From Rhabditoides inermis (taxonomy: Eukaryota; Nematoda; Chromadorea; Rhabditida; Rhabditidae): 64,000 nucleotides of DNA. Made by a program: the position numbers and the translations under genes. Position 1 is the stretch's first letter, and the number at the start of each line of letters is the position of its first letter. The notes beneath the pieces are model-generated. The model did not search any database. It was not told where the DNA came from and saw only the letters and a program-made list of their open reading frames with translations. Of the stretch, positions 34,546-46,210 are shown piece after piece. The stretch lies in assembly GCA_963966185.1 (NCBI GenBank), contig CAWZYM010000217.1, positions 248,001-312,000 of the forward strand. Reading direction: 5' to 3'.

Positions 34546-36465
34546 CTACAAAACGAATCGCCGCCCCAGTCCCCCTTCACCCCCTCTCTGCCCCTGCTCC
34601 TCCTGCTCCTCCTGCTCCCACTCCTCCCCGCCGCGCAGCCGCCGCATCAGCTTCTCATCCTTGAGCTTGTGGTACTGTCTGTGCACGGTCCACTTGCTGC
34701 CTCTCTCAATCATCTGATCGCACTCCTCGCACTTGCGCATCTTGTACCGCGGCAGGGGGAACTCCTCCCGACGAGAGTGGCCCAGCATGTGCACGCACAG
34801 ATTCGCGCTGCAACACAATTGCATGCATAGACGAAACAACTGGAACAAGGATGAGTACACTTACAACTCGAGTATCTCTCCGCAGAGAGCGCACTCCAGA
34901 TGGGCGAGGTCTGCGTGCGTGTTCATGTGCTCGGCTAGGTTGCGCTCGCTGCGACACTTCTAAAAACGTGTTCATGACAACTTCTTCCCTATAAAAAGAA
35001 AAAAAGCGCCCACCTTCATGCATACACTGAGTGTGCAGTAGACGGTCAGGTAGTTCTTCCTGGCGAACCCGCCCTCTAGTCGAATCTGATTCACCTCATC
35101 ATAGACGTCAGACACCGACGGTGGTCGAAGCAACAGCTCCTAGAAAGTAATACATTCATCACTTGAAAAACACAAACCGTTACGAAACTCACTTCGTCTA
35201 TTGACGATATATCCACCTTGGTGTCTTGGTCGTCGTTGAACACCAGTTCTTCCTCTCGCTCTTCTTCATCTCCAATCTCTACCAACTCCTCCTTCATGTG
35301 TACCTCCACAGGGGACACGCACTCCTCCTCCTCTCTCTTCTCCACCTCCTCTCTCTCCTCCACCTCCGCCTTCACCACACTCAGATCGAAGTCCTGCTTC
35401 ACCTCCACTTCCACCTCCACAGTCTTAGACGTACTCGGCCCGTCCTCTTCTATCGGAATACCCTGTGGGAAGAGAAGCGAGCCGAGGTCCTTTGGTCGCA
35501 CAACGCGTTTCTATATTAAAAACTGATAAAATATTAATTCTAAGCGGCACCTTGGTGGCTTGAGAGGGCTGTATGCGCATGAAGTTGTTGAGGGAGCGCG
35601 TCTGTCGCACGGCGACCGCCTCATGAACATACGTCGTCACGGGCGCCGGCAGGGTCACCGACGGAATCTTGCCTGCAACCATTTCATTCTAATCACATCA
35701 TGATAGCACGATGCTGACCCTTGCACAGGTCGGCGATCGCCTGGAGCTGTCTCTCGCCGCGCAGCTTCCTCTTCCGGTGCATCATGTTCATGTGCACGCC
35801 CAGCGCTCTCTGCAAGCAAAGTACATGCAAAAGTACAGGGCCACAACCCTACCGGGGACGCGTATCCGTCTCCGCACACCTTGCACTTGTAACACAATCG
35901 CGCCGGGCACTCTTGCATGTGGTACTTCACATCTTGCATACTGGAAAAGAAAAAAGGATAACAAATAAAACAGATATATACATAATAACGACTCACCCTT
36001 TGAAGGCGACTTGGCAGAGGAGGCAGTCGTATGTGATGTGGGCGTCCACTCGCGCGCCCTGTCCCATCTGCCGTTGATGCGCAGAGAGATGCATGTGCAT
36101 ATCGATACTCTCGGCAAACATCTTCAACCGGTCGAGTCAACAAGGACGAGCCGTCCAACACATACCATCCCGCAGCCTTCCAGCAGACAACGCCATACTG
36201 GCTTCTTCGGAAAATCCAACGACATGGAAGACGCGGCTGCGGACCCAGACTGAAACGCTTTATTGACATTAGCAGAGCAAACAAAACTCACCACCGCGCC
36301 TCCCTTGCCGAACAGTGTCTGCAGCAACTGGTAAGCACGTTCTGTATCAGCATTTGAGGTTGACTGCATATCCGGAAGTGACAATGAAGTTTTGCCGGAA
36401 ATTACGTTGGCCTCCTCCTCTTTTTGCCGCCGCTGGGCGCGTAGAGATGTTTTTGGGCGAGACAT
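34546..36465 (-). CDS. C2H2 zinc-finger protein (about six fingers)
   Basis: Probable nucleic-acid-binding protein. It starts MSRPKTSLRAQRRQKEEE directly after a TTTTCAG acceptor, which could be a spliced or trans-spliced leader. Fingers in order: WRCLLEGCGM...HMHLSAH; YDCLLCQVAF...YHMQEC (C2HC); YKCKVCGDGYASPRALGVHM...H (canonical); YCTLSVCMKKCRSERNLAEH...H; LECALCGEILEL...HMLGH; and RKCEECDQMIERGSKWTVHR...H. A long acidic Glu/Val-rich region (about 35250-35470) separates the first and second groups of fingers. The C-terminus is Glu/Gln/Gly-rich. About ten exons. I cannot name an orthologue. Same strand as its neighbours, 394 bp before MCCC1. Confidence 0.88.
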
Positions 36466-36949
36466 GTCTGAAAACATTAAATTACTAGTTGTTGAAAATA
36501 TGTGTAATAATATGAGATCAAAACACAAAACGAAAAACAAGTAAGAAATAACAAAATACAACAAAATACAAACATCAAAAAATCGACGCTCGTGTGGTGA
36601 GAAATGAACGATTTCATAACGTGCTGCACGATTGTTTACAATTATGAAATTACACTGTATATATACAATTTATCGATCTAATTTATTATTAATATTAATT
36701 AAAGCATTTCCATTAACATAAAATCACTTTAATTCAACCGGTAATCACTTTTTATTTTCAAGAGGTTGCCTCCATAGGTTATTGTCTAGATCTAGGGCAG
36801 CTAGAATGACATAGCATCCATCATCTGCCGTAGGGTAGGTACATTGCCTTGTAGAAGTGGCGCCACTGCTCGTAGCCCAGTAACTATAGTTTCATTTAAA
36901 TGTCAAGAAAAGGTTTAAATGATTTATTGCCCCATCATCTATGAATCAT
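36466..36949. other. Intergenic region, promoter side of the zinc-finger gene
   Basis: A/T-rich. A - strand AATAAA near 36920-36927, just after the protease stop codon, is a likely poly(A) signal for that gene. No other gene visible. Confidence 0.5.
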
Positions 36950-37365
36950 TCACAGTTTGTGGAAGGGTTGATAGATGCCGAGAGCAGTGGCGACGAGGCC
37001 GTTGTGGTAGCGAATGTCGGTGAACATCTGAATAAAAAGGTAAACAAACAAAACAAAACAACACACCTGTGCTCGTGCAGCGATCTTTCTCTCTGCGAGC
37101 ATCTCGCATCCGCCTCCAAAGGATACGACCCCGATCAGGATAGCCCGCTTGTCGCCATCGAACGCCACCAGACCGCCGCCAGAGTCGCCCTAGGTATACG
37201 GTAATACAGTATGACAAACTACAGTACTTACCCTGCATACGTTGCGCTCGCTCTCTTCCTTGGTGCAGATGAAGTCAGTGGAGACCATATCGGAGCGACG
37301 CAGCTGGAAACAGTCAATCTCCTTCTCTCTTTCTCTCTCTCCCTCCCTCACTCCTCTTTTACTCC

Positions 37366-37396
<31 letters not shown>

Positions 37397-38660
37397 TTTC
37401 TCTCTCTCTCTCCCTCTCTCTCTCGTCCCCCCTCTCCCCTGCTCTCTCACCATCTGTTCGCACTTCCTTTTCTCTATCGCGTTTCCATAGACGAGTTTCT
37501 GCAGTCGGTTGTGATTGTCGAGTTGGTTGAGAGCTGAAACGAGGTTGGGTCTCGCCGCGAATCCCCTGCTACCCTCACCGTCACTGCCGTACCCGGCCGC
37601 AGTCAGCTTGCCGTTGTTCAACACCTAGATTACGGTAAGCTACAGTAATTCCTTCTAACCCACATCGACATCGTCCATGTTGTGGAACTGCGGGAGACAT
37701 GCGTGGGTGACGTTGACGTTGTCGACGAGCTGGGATACTGTAAGTACAGTACTCATCCTAATTAAACTACCTCGATGACCGCAATGTCGTAGCCGATGCG
37801 GTGCATTCCAGAGAAGAAGTTGCCGAGGGTGACACTACAACAGGTCCAGTATGTAATCGGCCTTCCGATTCGCTTCTCTCTTTACCTCTTGACACGCACT
37901 CCATACATGACGTCACTCTCGTCGCACCCGCCGTCGCCATTCAGATCAGGCTCTTGCGCGGTCAGACACACACCTGCGCATCATAGGTGTACTGTAGAAT
38001 ACCGCATTCAACAGTACCTCCCATTTTGACGATAATGGTGCGAACCGCCTGGCGCATGTTCTGCATTCCCTGTCTGAATGAGAAGAGTGATTGATGAGAC
38101 ACAACGATGAGATGACGTCACTCACTCGGGTCTCTGGTCTTGCATGAAGCAGTGGGCGGCAGTGATGACATGTCGGCGGGAGACGAGCGTGCCGCTACAG
38201 AAGGCGCCTAGAAGGCACGTCGTCTCCCCCTCCCCCTCTCCACCCACTCGTAGTCCCGTCCTTATGCGCATACTGCAATGCGACCGCCCACGGCAGCTCC
38301 CCCATCTCCGCATCCTCCCCGCCCATCACCTAGCAATTCGGTACGTTACTCTACAGTCAAATCAAATCAAATCAAATCAAATACTTTATTCGGTCTCGCT
38401 ATTCATGATCTATGTTTAGAACACATCCATCGCCCTCTACAGTACTCTACCGTATACCTTGTGGCGGAGCGCGTCGTCGTCGTCGTCGTAATCATCGTCG
38501 AAACCACGTTTGCTTCTGACGACGTTGGAAAAGCCACACTTATCCGCATCTTCAACGACGAAAAGTGAAAAGAGAAGCAAAAAGACGGACGTACCATAAA
38601 CATCGGCAAGTTCGAGTGCAGTCACGGGGTGAGTAGAAACTGAAGAGCACGACGATAGAG

Positions 38661-38697
<37 letters not shown>

Positions 38698-38798
38698 AGG
38701 GAGGGAGGGAGGGAGGGAGGGAGAGAGGAAGGAAGAGGAGCACGCGCACAAGTAGTCAGTAGCAGGAGAGACAGGGTGAGGCGACCGAATGTAGTCAT
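36950..38798 (-). CDS. Secreted trypsin-like serine protease
   Basis: Extracellular S1-family protease. Exon 1 encodes a signal peptide (MTTFGRLTLSLLLLTTCA), then a propeptide with an RSKR furin-type site and an Asp-rich stretch (DDDYDDDDDALRHK), then the mature N-terminus VMGGEDAEMGELPWAVAL in place of IVGG. The full catalytic triad is visible: His in VITAAHC, Asp in YDIAVIE and Ser in GDSGGG. The C-terminus is IYQPFHKL. About eleven exons. The introns hold CT/GA tracts (37320-37440 and 38660-38730). Substrate preference cannot be read reliably by eye. The gene starts 166 bp below the end of the receptor gene on the same strand. Confidence 0.9.
38660..38730. repeat. GA/GGGA microsatellite in protease intron 1
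   Basis: (GA)n followed by (GGGA)n on +, inside the first intron of the protease gene. It keeps a - frame open but is not coding. Confidence 0.85.
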
Positions 38799-38963
38799 GG
38801 CCGAGGGATGGAATGACTGGCTCTGGAAACGACCAGAGGATCCACTCGCTCATCCTTTCTCGTCTCATGAAATCTGCTCATCTGCACGTGAAACATGAGA
38901 CAATAAAACGACTTTACTAGCAAATAAGAAACACACAATACAAGTTCTACAGTATACGCTCTT

Positions 38964-39123
38964 CTATGTTCTTCTTTCTGGTGAGATGGCCGTTCTGACA
39001 ATGTTTGCTTGTTGGATATGATGACAGGTGGTGCGGCCATTGATGGTAGAGAAGTTGGGCTGAACACGCTCTCTCTCTCTGCTCATCTCTCTCTCTCCCC
39101 CCCCCCCCCCGCTCATCTCTCTC

Positions 39124-39171
<48 letters not shown>

Positions 39172-40470
39172 CTGTCTTTTTTCTACTCACTGAATGAGTG
39201 CCCTTTCTCCAAGCGAACAGCAAATTGCGCAGTGTCTTCTGGGTGACAAAGAAAATAATACAGTTGAGCATTCCCTGAAATAATATCATAGTTTTTTCAC
39301 AAGTTAACTATATATGTTTACCTTATTCAGGTTCATAATGTAAAACCAGTTGCTTTTCGTGTTCGTGAAAACCATGATCAGATCGGGAATAGTGAACATA
39401 CATAGGGTATTAGCAGTTATCAGACTCACTGTGAGGGTCCTGAAATACATAATTGTCGAAACAGAGAGAGCTGGAGAGGGAGAGGGAGAGGAGGAGGGGG
39501 AGAGATAGAGAGATAGATAGAGATAGAGAGAGAGAGAAAGAGAGAGAAAGAGAAAGACATACTCACATATGGAACATTTTGCGGTCGTTTTTCTGTTCAA
39601 TAGTGGAATGTTTGATTAGCTCCCGATGTTCTCTGATAGTCTGAAACGTATTCACGTTCAAAAACCAATTTCTTAATCTTCACTCACAAAATACAGCTTT
39701 ATAAATAGTGGAATATACACCAGCACCGAAGCAAACGAACAGAAGATTCGGATGCCTCTTAGAATAGTGAAACATAGGGGTGGAATCGCCTGAATCAATA
39801 GGCACGTCATCGGCTGCTGAAATTAACTTCTTTTATATTAACGACGCGAACAATCCAATCTCACATCCTTGAGTGTGAGGTTCTGGTGGAAGTAACTCGC
39901 ATAATATACTGGAATGAGTGTGGGTATTACGAGAGCATATGTCGCCAAAAGGAGGCCCAACTAAAATACACGATGTTTTACGAGCTCGAAATCACGAAAA
40001 GAATAACTAACACCATAATAAGAGTGGAGCTTGAGGTATCTGATGGGGAAGAAAACACAGTAAAGACGATCCAATGCGGTTACGAGAACCAAATAACCTA
40101 AGAAATGATTTAGTGAACGTGTTTTGTCGTAAAATATCGAACCTGCTCCGGGTGTGATGACAGTGAACATCAATTGCTGAGCGGTCATCAGACACTCCCA
40201 ACGGGTGAAAGCCGGAAGGACTGCAAGAATATCGTAATGTCAGTACCTTTCTCCCCCCTCTCTCTTTCTCTTGTTCTTTCTCTCTATGTAATACTCACAT
40301 TCAGTATACTTGTATACCGCTACTGCTCTCCAAGTACCAGAAACGAAATATGTGGCTCCGAAGAGCACATCGAACAACATACAACCAGCTAGCATGAGGT
40401 ATTCCTGAAAAAAGTATCTCTTTCTCCAATCTCTCTCTCTCTCCGTTTCTCTCTTTCTCTCCCCCTCTCT

Positions 40471-40513
<43 letters not shown>

Positions 40514-40701
40514 TCTCTCCCTACCTTCTGCGATCTCAGACTGGGTGTGAGGAGTAGTCGGCAGGAAATGATGGAGTTGAAGAGGAATACGAAGGCTCCC
40601 TCTCCGATATACATCCACATGGTGGATCTCTCGATGGTCGACGCGAGAACTGTGCTGTAGACAGTGTCTGTCTCGCCCGTCACAGAACTACTCACGTCCA
40701 T
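38964..40701 (-). CDS. Srsx-like seven-transmembrane receptor, paralogue 1
   Basis: Plasma-membrane G-protein-coupled receptor, probably chemosensory. It starts MDVSSSVTGETDTVYSTVLA. TM1 is YIGEGAFVFLFNSIISCRLLL, and TM2 lies in EYLMLAGCMLFDVLFGATYF. TM3 ends in TALDRLYCVFFPIRY (the DRY-like motif). TM4/5 region: LLLATYALVIPTLIPVYYAS. TM6: LTVSLITANTLCMFTIPDLI. TM7: MLNCIIFFVTQKTLRNLLFA. The tail exon starts PNFSTINGRT and stops at 38964. Nine exons match paralogue 2 at 45.1-47.7 kb one for one. The ligand is unknown. The srsx family call rests on the DRLxxxxFPIRY pattern. A TATA box lies about 95 bp upstream. Confidence 0.88.
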
Positions 40702-40794
40702 CTAATAAAGCATATACATTATACATTACCACGATCAACATTAAAAATATAAATAACTGGCTAGAGTACAAGAGTACAGTTTCCCGGCCGCCGG

Positions 40795-40802
40795 CTTATA
40801 TA
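40795..40802 (-). promoter_or_regulatory. TATA box of receptor paralogue 1
   Basis: TATATAAG on -, about 94 bp above the ATG at 40701, in otherwise GC-rich sequence. The ATG itself directly follows tttattag, a possible splice or trans-splice acceptor. Confidence 0.5.
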
Positions 40803-42335
40803 GGGGCAGGGTGTACAGAGTCGACTCCGCCTATCCGTTTAACTATAGGTAATCTCGTAATCATCTCAGCTCTCAATCATGTTACGGCAGCATGTCTTAT
40901 GACACAAATTCCATCAGGGCGGAATAGCAGTGGGCTGAGTCATTCTACGACACCGCAGTGGGGACTGACTACCTCCTTTCTCCCCCTCCCCTCTCTCTCT
41001 CTCCCTTTCTCTCCCTCTCCCCCTCTCTCCCTCCCCTCTCTCTCTCTCTCTCTTTCTGTCCCTCTTTCTCCCTCTCTCTTTTTCTCCCCACGTGCGCGGT
41101 GCTAATCAGTTTGATACGATTTGATATTTGATACGAGGAAATAAAAATGGTCTCACAAATTACTGCGCTATTGAATTCTGATTTTTCGAAAGCCATGCAT
41201 AATGGGTTGTGTTAAATATGGTTCTAATTAAGTTGATGGAAGGTGGAAGGATGAACACAGCAGAAAGTGACGTCATTACATTACTCAACCAAACGTTGCA
41301 AAGCCCAATATCAAAATACAATGAATAAACTATTATACCAGTAATTCTAATTGACTTCCTGGTTGCTGGTTGCTGTGGTATTGTGAATGAAGTGATTGTA
41401 TTACGATTACTCCAGGTTCCATTGTGGAACTGACACGGTCAACCCACGCACCGCTGTTTCTATGTAATTGTGCACCCATACACAATTGCTCACACTGCAT
41501 CCGAATACACTTTCCAAAAATAGTAGTAAAGGATATAGATCAGGCACCGGAGATCAATGATAACAGCCGATCAAACAGAAGTGAAAAAAGCGGAATTGAC
41601 AATATAAAGACAGTCGACTGTTCCAGTTTTTTTTTAATTGAACATGTGAGCTCCACACGTTTCTTTTTCGTTACACACATCAACACTGTGAGGATGAATA
41701 ACAGTGGGACTGCAAGGACTGTACGCTGCGATTTGCAACAAAAATGGAACGATGGGAACGAACACGTCATGTGGCAGAGAAATACACGTGCACGTGTGGG
41801 GAACCTCTCTTCGGACATTGGTGAAGTATGCTGTTTTTAACTTTGCTCTGATTCGCTTTTCTTATATTCAGCGCGTGCTTTTTGAATTTTTTTGCAATGT
41901 TCCGATTCAGCCGTATGTATAGCCTGCGCCAGAGAAATAGTTTTCGATCTACCTCAGCTTGCTCGAAATACGGTGCCCTAACCGCCTGCCTCTCTTGTTT
42001 TGCGCGCTATTGACTAACCCACAGTGCGCGACTTATTGCGAGTATAGAACTAAATGTGTGTAATATTATAAAGTATAATAGCGGTAACTACAAGCATGTG
42101 CGGTGCCCGTGTGATTGCGAAGTTACAATACTTTTAAAGTGAACCGTCCCCCGTGAATACCAACACAGTGCCAACACAGTTGTATAGCTAATAGCTTTTA
42201 TTGATTGGTGAGCAATCAGTGGTGTGGTGGATGCGATGATGACTCTTGGTCCTTGGTGTCTTGGTGCCGGCAGGTGTCGCGGCAGGTGAGAAGACAGATG
42301 AGGTTCGGCTAGATGCCAGGTTCGATGCGGTAACC
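40803..42335. other. Intergenic stretch
   Basis: Contains a CT-rich tract (about 40978-41090) and otherwise mixed sequence. Possible short open frames (for example 41424-41840) lack splice context or recognisable motifs. No gene supported. Confidence 0.5.
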
Positions 42336-42340
42336 AGGTT

Positions 42341-42621
42341 GCCCGTAGGTAAGTTGCTACTTGGTGCGTAACCAGTAAAAGCCCGTAGGCGAGTTGGTGC
42401 GTAACCAACTAAGTCCGTAGACTGAATGTGAATCTGGTGCGGTAACCAGAGATAGCCCGTAGGCAGCTGATGCGTAATCAGCTAAGTCCGTAGACTAGAT
42501 AGATAGTTGGATCTGGTGCGGTAACCAGAGTCCTTAGACTGGATAGGTAGTAGGATCTGGTGCGTGAACCAGAGTCCGTACTGAATGTGACTGGTGTGGT
42601 AACCAGTTATAGCCCTTAGGC
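42341..42621. repeat. Array of alternating short hairpins with covarying stems
   Basis: Seven longer hairpins (stem 6-7 bp, loop GCGTA or GCGGTA) alternate with eight short ones (stem 3-4 bp, loop CGTA or CTTA). Long: about 42358-42375, 42392-42410, 42433-42450, 42465-42483, 42512-42529, 42556-42573 and 42590-42607. Examples are AGTTGGT-loop-ACCAACT, AGCTGAT-loop-ATCAGCT, TCTGGT-loop-ACCAGA and ACTGGT-loop-ACCAGT. Short: GCC-CGTA-GGC and AGTC-CGTA-GACT forms. Stem changes are compensated on the other side, so the pairing is conserved while the sequence varies. Function unknown. Confidence 0.75.
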
Positions 42622-43440
42622 GTTGTTACATGTATGTTCTCTCAGCTAGAGAGAGAGAGTTGCCCAAGCCCGAAGGCGCAGGGAGGTTGTGGCTGCCACA
42701 CACAAGTAGGAACAACCGGATCAACTGGAACAACTGGGACAACTGCTGACCGCTCGGCGGGCGCGCCTTTTGTACGAATGAGTTGCGATGCTAATCGATA
42801 TTCAAGTGTTAGGTTCATTAGGCTAATCATCATGGAAATGAGAGGTTGTCTGGTTGATATGAAAGGTCGTGGGATACGCGTAGCGTAGGTCACGACAACT
42901 TTCTTATTATTCTGAGAAGGCTCAAACACAACGAAAAAAGTAGACCAGTTTCGATGTAGATCGTGTTCTGGTGTTGATCTGGCTCTCCAGCTCGTTCAGC
43001 ATCTTCCGCAGTCTCCCTGTTCAGTACAATGTCGTCGTTTCATTTGGTCTGTTCAGTTGTTCAGCTTCTCTCTCTCTTTCTGGTAAAGTTGACGAAAGAC
43101 AAGTTCTAATACTCTAGAACAACAGTGAAGAGAATGAAAGATGTCGCCTGGTCCGGGATCTATGCGACGTCTGAAAAATGCCAGTTCAACAACAACAACA
43201 AAAAAACAGGGATAGTCATTGGAGCGTACTGCGAACCGGTTGGGACTCATCACTCATCGTCTTACAGATCCCTCGACCTCTCCTGTCAGGGTGTTGATTA
43301 TAAATGAGAAGTCCCTCAGAAGTTATTCTACGAATGTGCGCTTCACCGGGCACGTTGTATCTGATCCACACCTAGCTTTCGTAGAACAATGTTTCTTCAC
43401 TCATCAGTGAGCAGAATAAGGCTGTTTATGAGTTTATGAG
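42622..43440. other. Intergenic stretch
   Basis: Begins with a short GA run and contains ACAACTGG-type repeats near 42710-42745. A - segment near 43020-42960 (RLRKMLNELESQINTR) looks exon-like but is isolated. No gene can be supported. Confidence 0.4.
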
Positions 43441-43444
43441 GAAG

Positions 43445-44600
43445 TAAATGAATGAATGAATTTATTACAGAAAAAGCTGCGTCACACAAATCACAATCAC
43501 ATTTAAAAAAAAATAAGGGTGAGGAGCGGGGGAGGGAACCGCTTGCACGACCGCGAGGTGTGCACTAGGAAACGAGCGCACATTCGACAACCATCAATCA
43601 ACCATCACTCTACCTTGTCTCACTGTAAGTGAGCGCCTAGCGAATCCATAATATTTAATTGAAAAGATGTTAGAACTATATGCATCGTCTGTGTGGGAGT
43701 GAGTGCGTGACTGGATGGAAAGTGTTCTGGTGGTCAAAGGACGACGGGGGAGTATGGTGGCGGGGCTCTAAGGGCATCTCTTCTCGAGTGGTGTGTATGG
43801 AGGGAGGTGAGAGAGGGCCGAGCCGTCGACCGTCATGAATGAGTGGGGACCACCAGGGAGCAGCCGGAGTGAAGTTGAGCCAGCGACACGCCAAGACAGT
43901 ACGGGCGTACAAACACACAACGAACGACACAAACTAGACAGCACAAACAAATAATACACTGAACATGTATGCAAAAGATTATCGAAACAGGACAGGGTCC
44001 TGTTTGAAATTGAGTGTCTTATTAGATAGATCAATGCGTGATAGAGCTTTCACAAATAGCGAGTGCCGTTGTCTGAATATGCCTGGATGTGCCTTGGTTA
44101 GTGCGAGAATGAATCGACTCGGTTTGATGCCAAACAGTGTTGAAAATGGAATAAAAACTAGCCCTTTATACATCTTTTGTGCAAACACGATGTCACTACG
44201 AGCACGCCGCTCACATAGGCTAGTGAGTCCTAACAGCTTTAACCGGATAGAGTAGCCTGGCATTGCGAGGGGGTATTGATCGGAAGGGAACACACGGTAA
44301 AGGAGGATTCGGGTGAAATAGCGTTGCACTTTTTCTAGAGCTCGTATATCTTTCAAGAGGCGTGGACTCCAGACCGGCGAAGCCAACTCAACGACGGGTA
44401 GTACATAAGTTTTGAAAAGCGAAGTGAGCACGGACTGGTCGCATGTGGTGGTTGAGCGCAAAAGGAGGAAGTGTTCGATACTCGATCTGATTCATCGCCC
44501 GTCCATGGAGTGTACTGGGAGATAAGTGATAAGTGATCTACACGCTCACTTCCTGTCTCTTGGCAGGAAGCTGTCGCCGTTAGATTCAATTTCAACCATA
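43445..44600 (-). mobile_element. 5'-truncated, decayed non-LTR retrotransposon (LINE)
   Basis: The - frame 44461-43979 matches the C-terminal end of LINE reverse transcriptases: LFKTYVLPVVELASPVWSPR followed by LEKVQRYFTRILL and LKLLGLTSLCERRARSDIVF. The upstream part continues in another frame (about 44595-44470), so there is at least one frameshift. The 3' end carries an (ATTC)n-like tail near 43450-43470, as in CR1/Rex-type elements. Only the last part of the polymerase ORF remains, so it is not autonomous. Confidence 0.8.
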
Positions 44601-45117
44601 TTCAATATAGCGTAGCAGAAGTTTGGAAGCCGTAGTACTTTGACACATTGACACGTTCAGCGCAAGGACATGAAATGGACATTATTTCCACTATATATTG
44701 TTACTACTTTTCTGAATATAGTATGAACATTGGTGTATCTTTTATTAGTTTCTGTGTTGCCTGATTTGATTTCTCATATAGATAGTAACAATCACTGTAA
44801 ACGGTGCGTATTTTCTAATCTCCACTCTCACTGATAGTGAACGAGAATGACCATTTATTGTATCCGTGTAGCGACGGTTGTCAGAGACAAACACGATTAT
44901 TCCACCTGAGAGATTGGCTGGTATTGCTTTCCTTCCCCACAATTTCAATCCACGTTCAGGGATAAAAAATATGCTTGCACGCGATTGATATTTGCCCGCT
45001 TACCGATATTCCTATTATTTTTATCGCAAATGTGCAAAACGTGATAGTTTTGACGCAAGTCTTGATGGCAATTCCAGGCAAGTTGTGGAAATCGAGAGAG
45101 TGTGGACAGAAGCTAGC
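44601..45117. other. Upstream region of receptor paralogue 2
   Basis: 517 bp, A/T-rich. No exon seen and no clear TATA box. Confidence 0.4.
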
Positions 45118-46176
45118 ATGGCTGACAGCAATGCCACCACTGCTCTATTCGACTCCGATTCATCTGCAATCGTATACAGCACTACTAGGTCGGATTCGAT
45201 CGAGAGGACTACTATGTGGATGTATGTGATAGAAGGCGCATTCATTGTTGTGTTCAACACTCTCATTGTCACCCGACTACTGTCCACTCCGAGCTTGCGA
45301 TGCCAGAAGGCACGTTCATCTTATTTGTTTTATTTTTTTTTGTTTTTGATAACTCCATTTTCTTTCATTTATTCGATGTGTTTTCCATTTTTCCTTTTCT
45401 ATTATTATTTCGCAAATGGTCTAATTGTTGTCAACTGTTTCAGGAATACCTCATGCTTTCTGGGTGTATGCTATTCGATGTTCTCTTTGGTGCCACATAT
45501 TTCGTCGCTGGAGTGTGGCGTTTCATAGCCACACAGACATATCCGAATTGTAAGTGGTGTGAAGTGTGTGTATTCTATTCCATCAGTCCTGCCGGCCTAC
45601 TCTCGCTGGCAGTGCCTGCTCACTCCGCAAATGATCATGTTCAGTATGATCACACCTGGAGCAGGTGAGAGAGAGATAGGAGAGAGAGTCGAGAGAGAGA
45701 CGAGACGAGACGAGACAATCCAGGCTACATCGTTCTGGTGACGGCACTCGACCGTCTCTACTGTGTCTTCTTCCCGATTCGCTACGTGCAGCTGCCTGCT
45801 TCCTATGGATCTCTGCTCTTGATATCCACTTACTCGCTTCTCATACCCACCCTCATACCAGTATTCTACGCCAGCTATCAGTTCCAGGACAGATCCCTCA
45901 AAGATGTGAGCATGTTCTACTATTTTTCCTGTGTCTATTAGGGGCGGCGCGCAGCGGCGCCCGTTTGTTTTGAGCTGTGACGCGCGCAACACGCCACTCC
46001 CAAGGCACACACGATTTCTCTATTCTAATACAATATACTTAATTAGTGTGCGTTATTTGTTAGAATATCACTTTGTAAGACCTATGAGTATGATTCGTGA
46101 AACCAATATCGGTTGCGGCATCCAAAAACCGCCCTCTCTTGCTCTCTCCCGCTTTGCCACTAAACGTGTTTACGAC

Positions 46177-46210
<34 letters not shown>

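Noticed and set aside
41424..41922. Overlapping open frames in the receptor-upstream region
   Set aside because: No splice context, no motif and poor codon composition. Chance frames.
42200..42900. LTR or tRNA-like cluster at the hairpin array
   Set aside because: No cloverleaf, no anticodon arm, no matching terminal repeats and no primer-binding site. The hairpins are too short for tRNAs.
42960..43025. Isolated coiled-coil-like exon on - (RLRKMLNELESQINTR)
   Set aside because: Plausible peptide, but no partner exons on either side; too little to call a gene.
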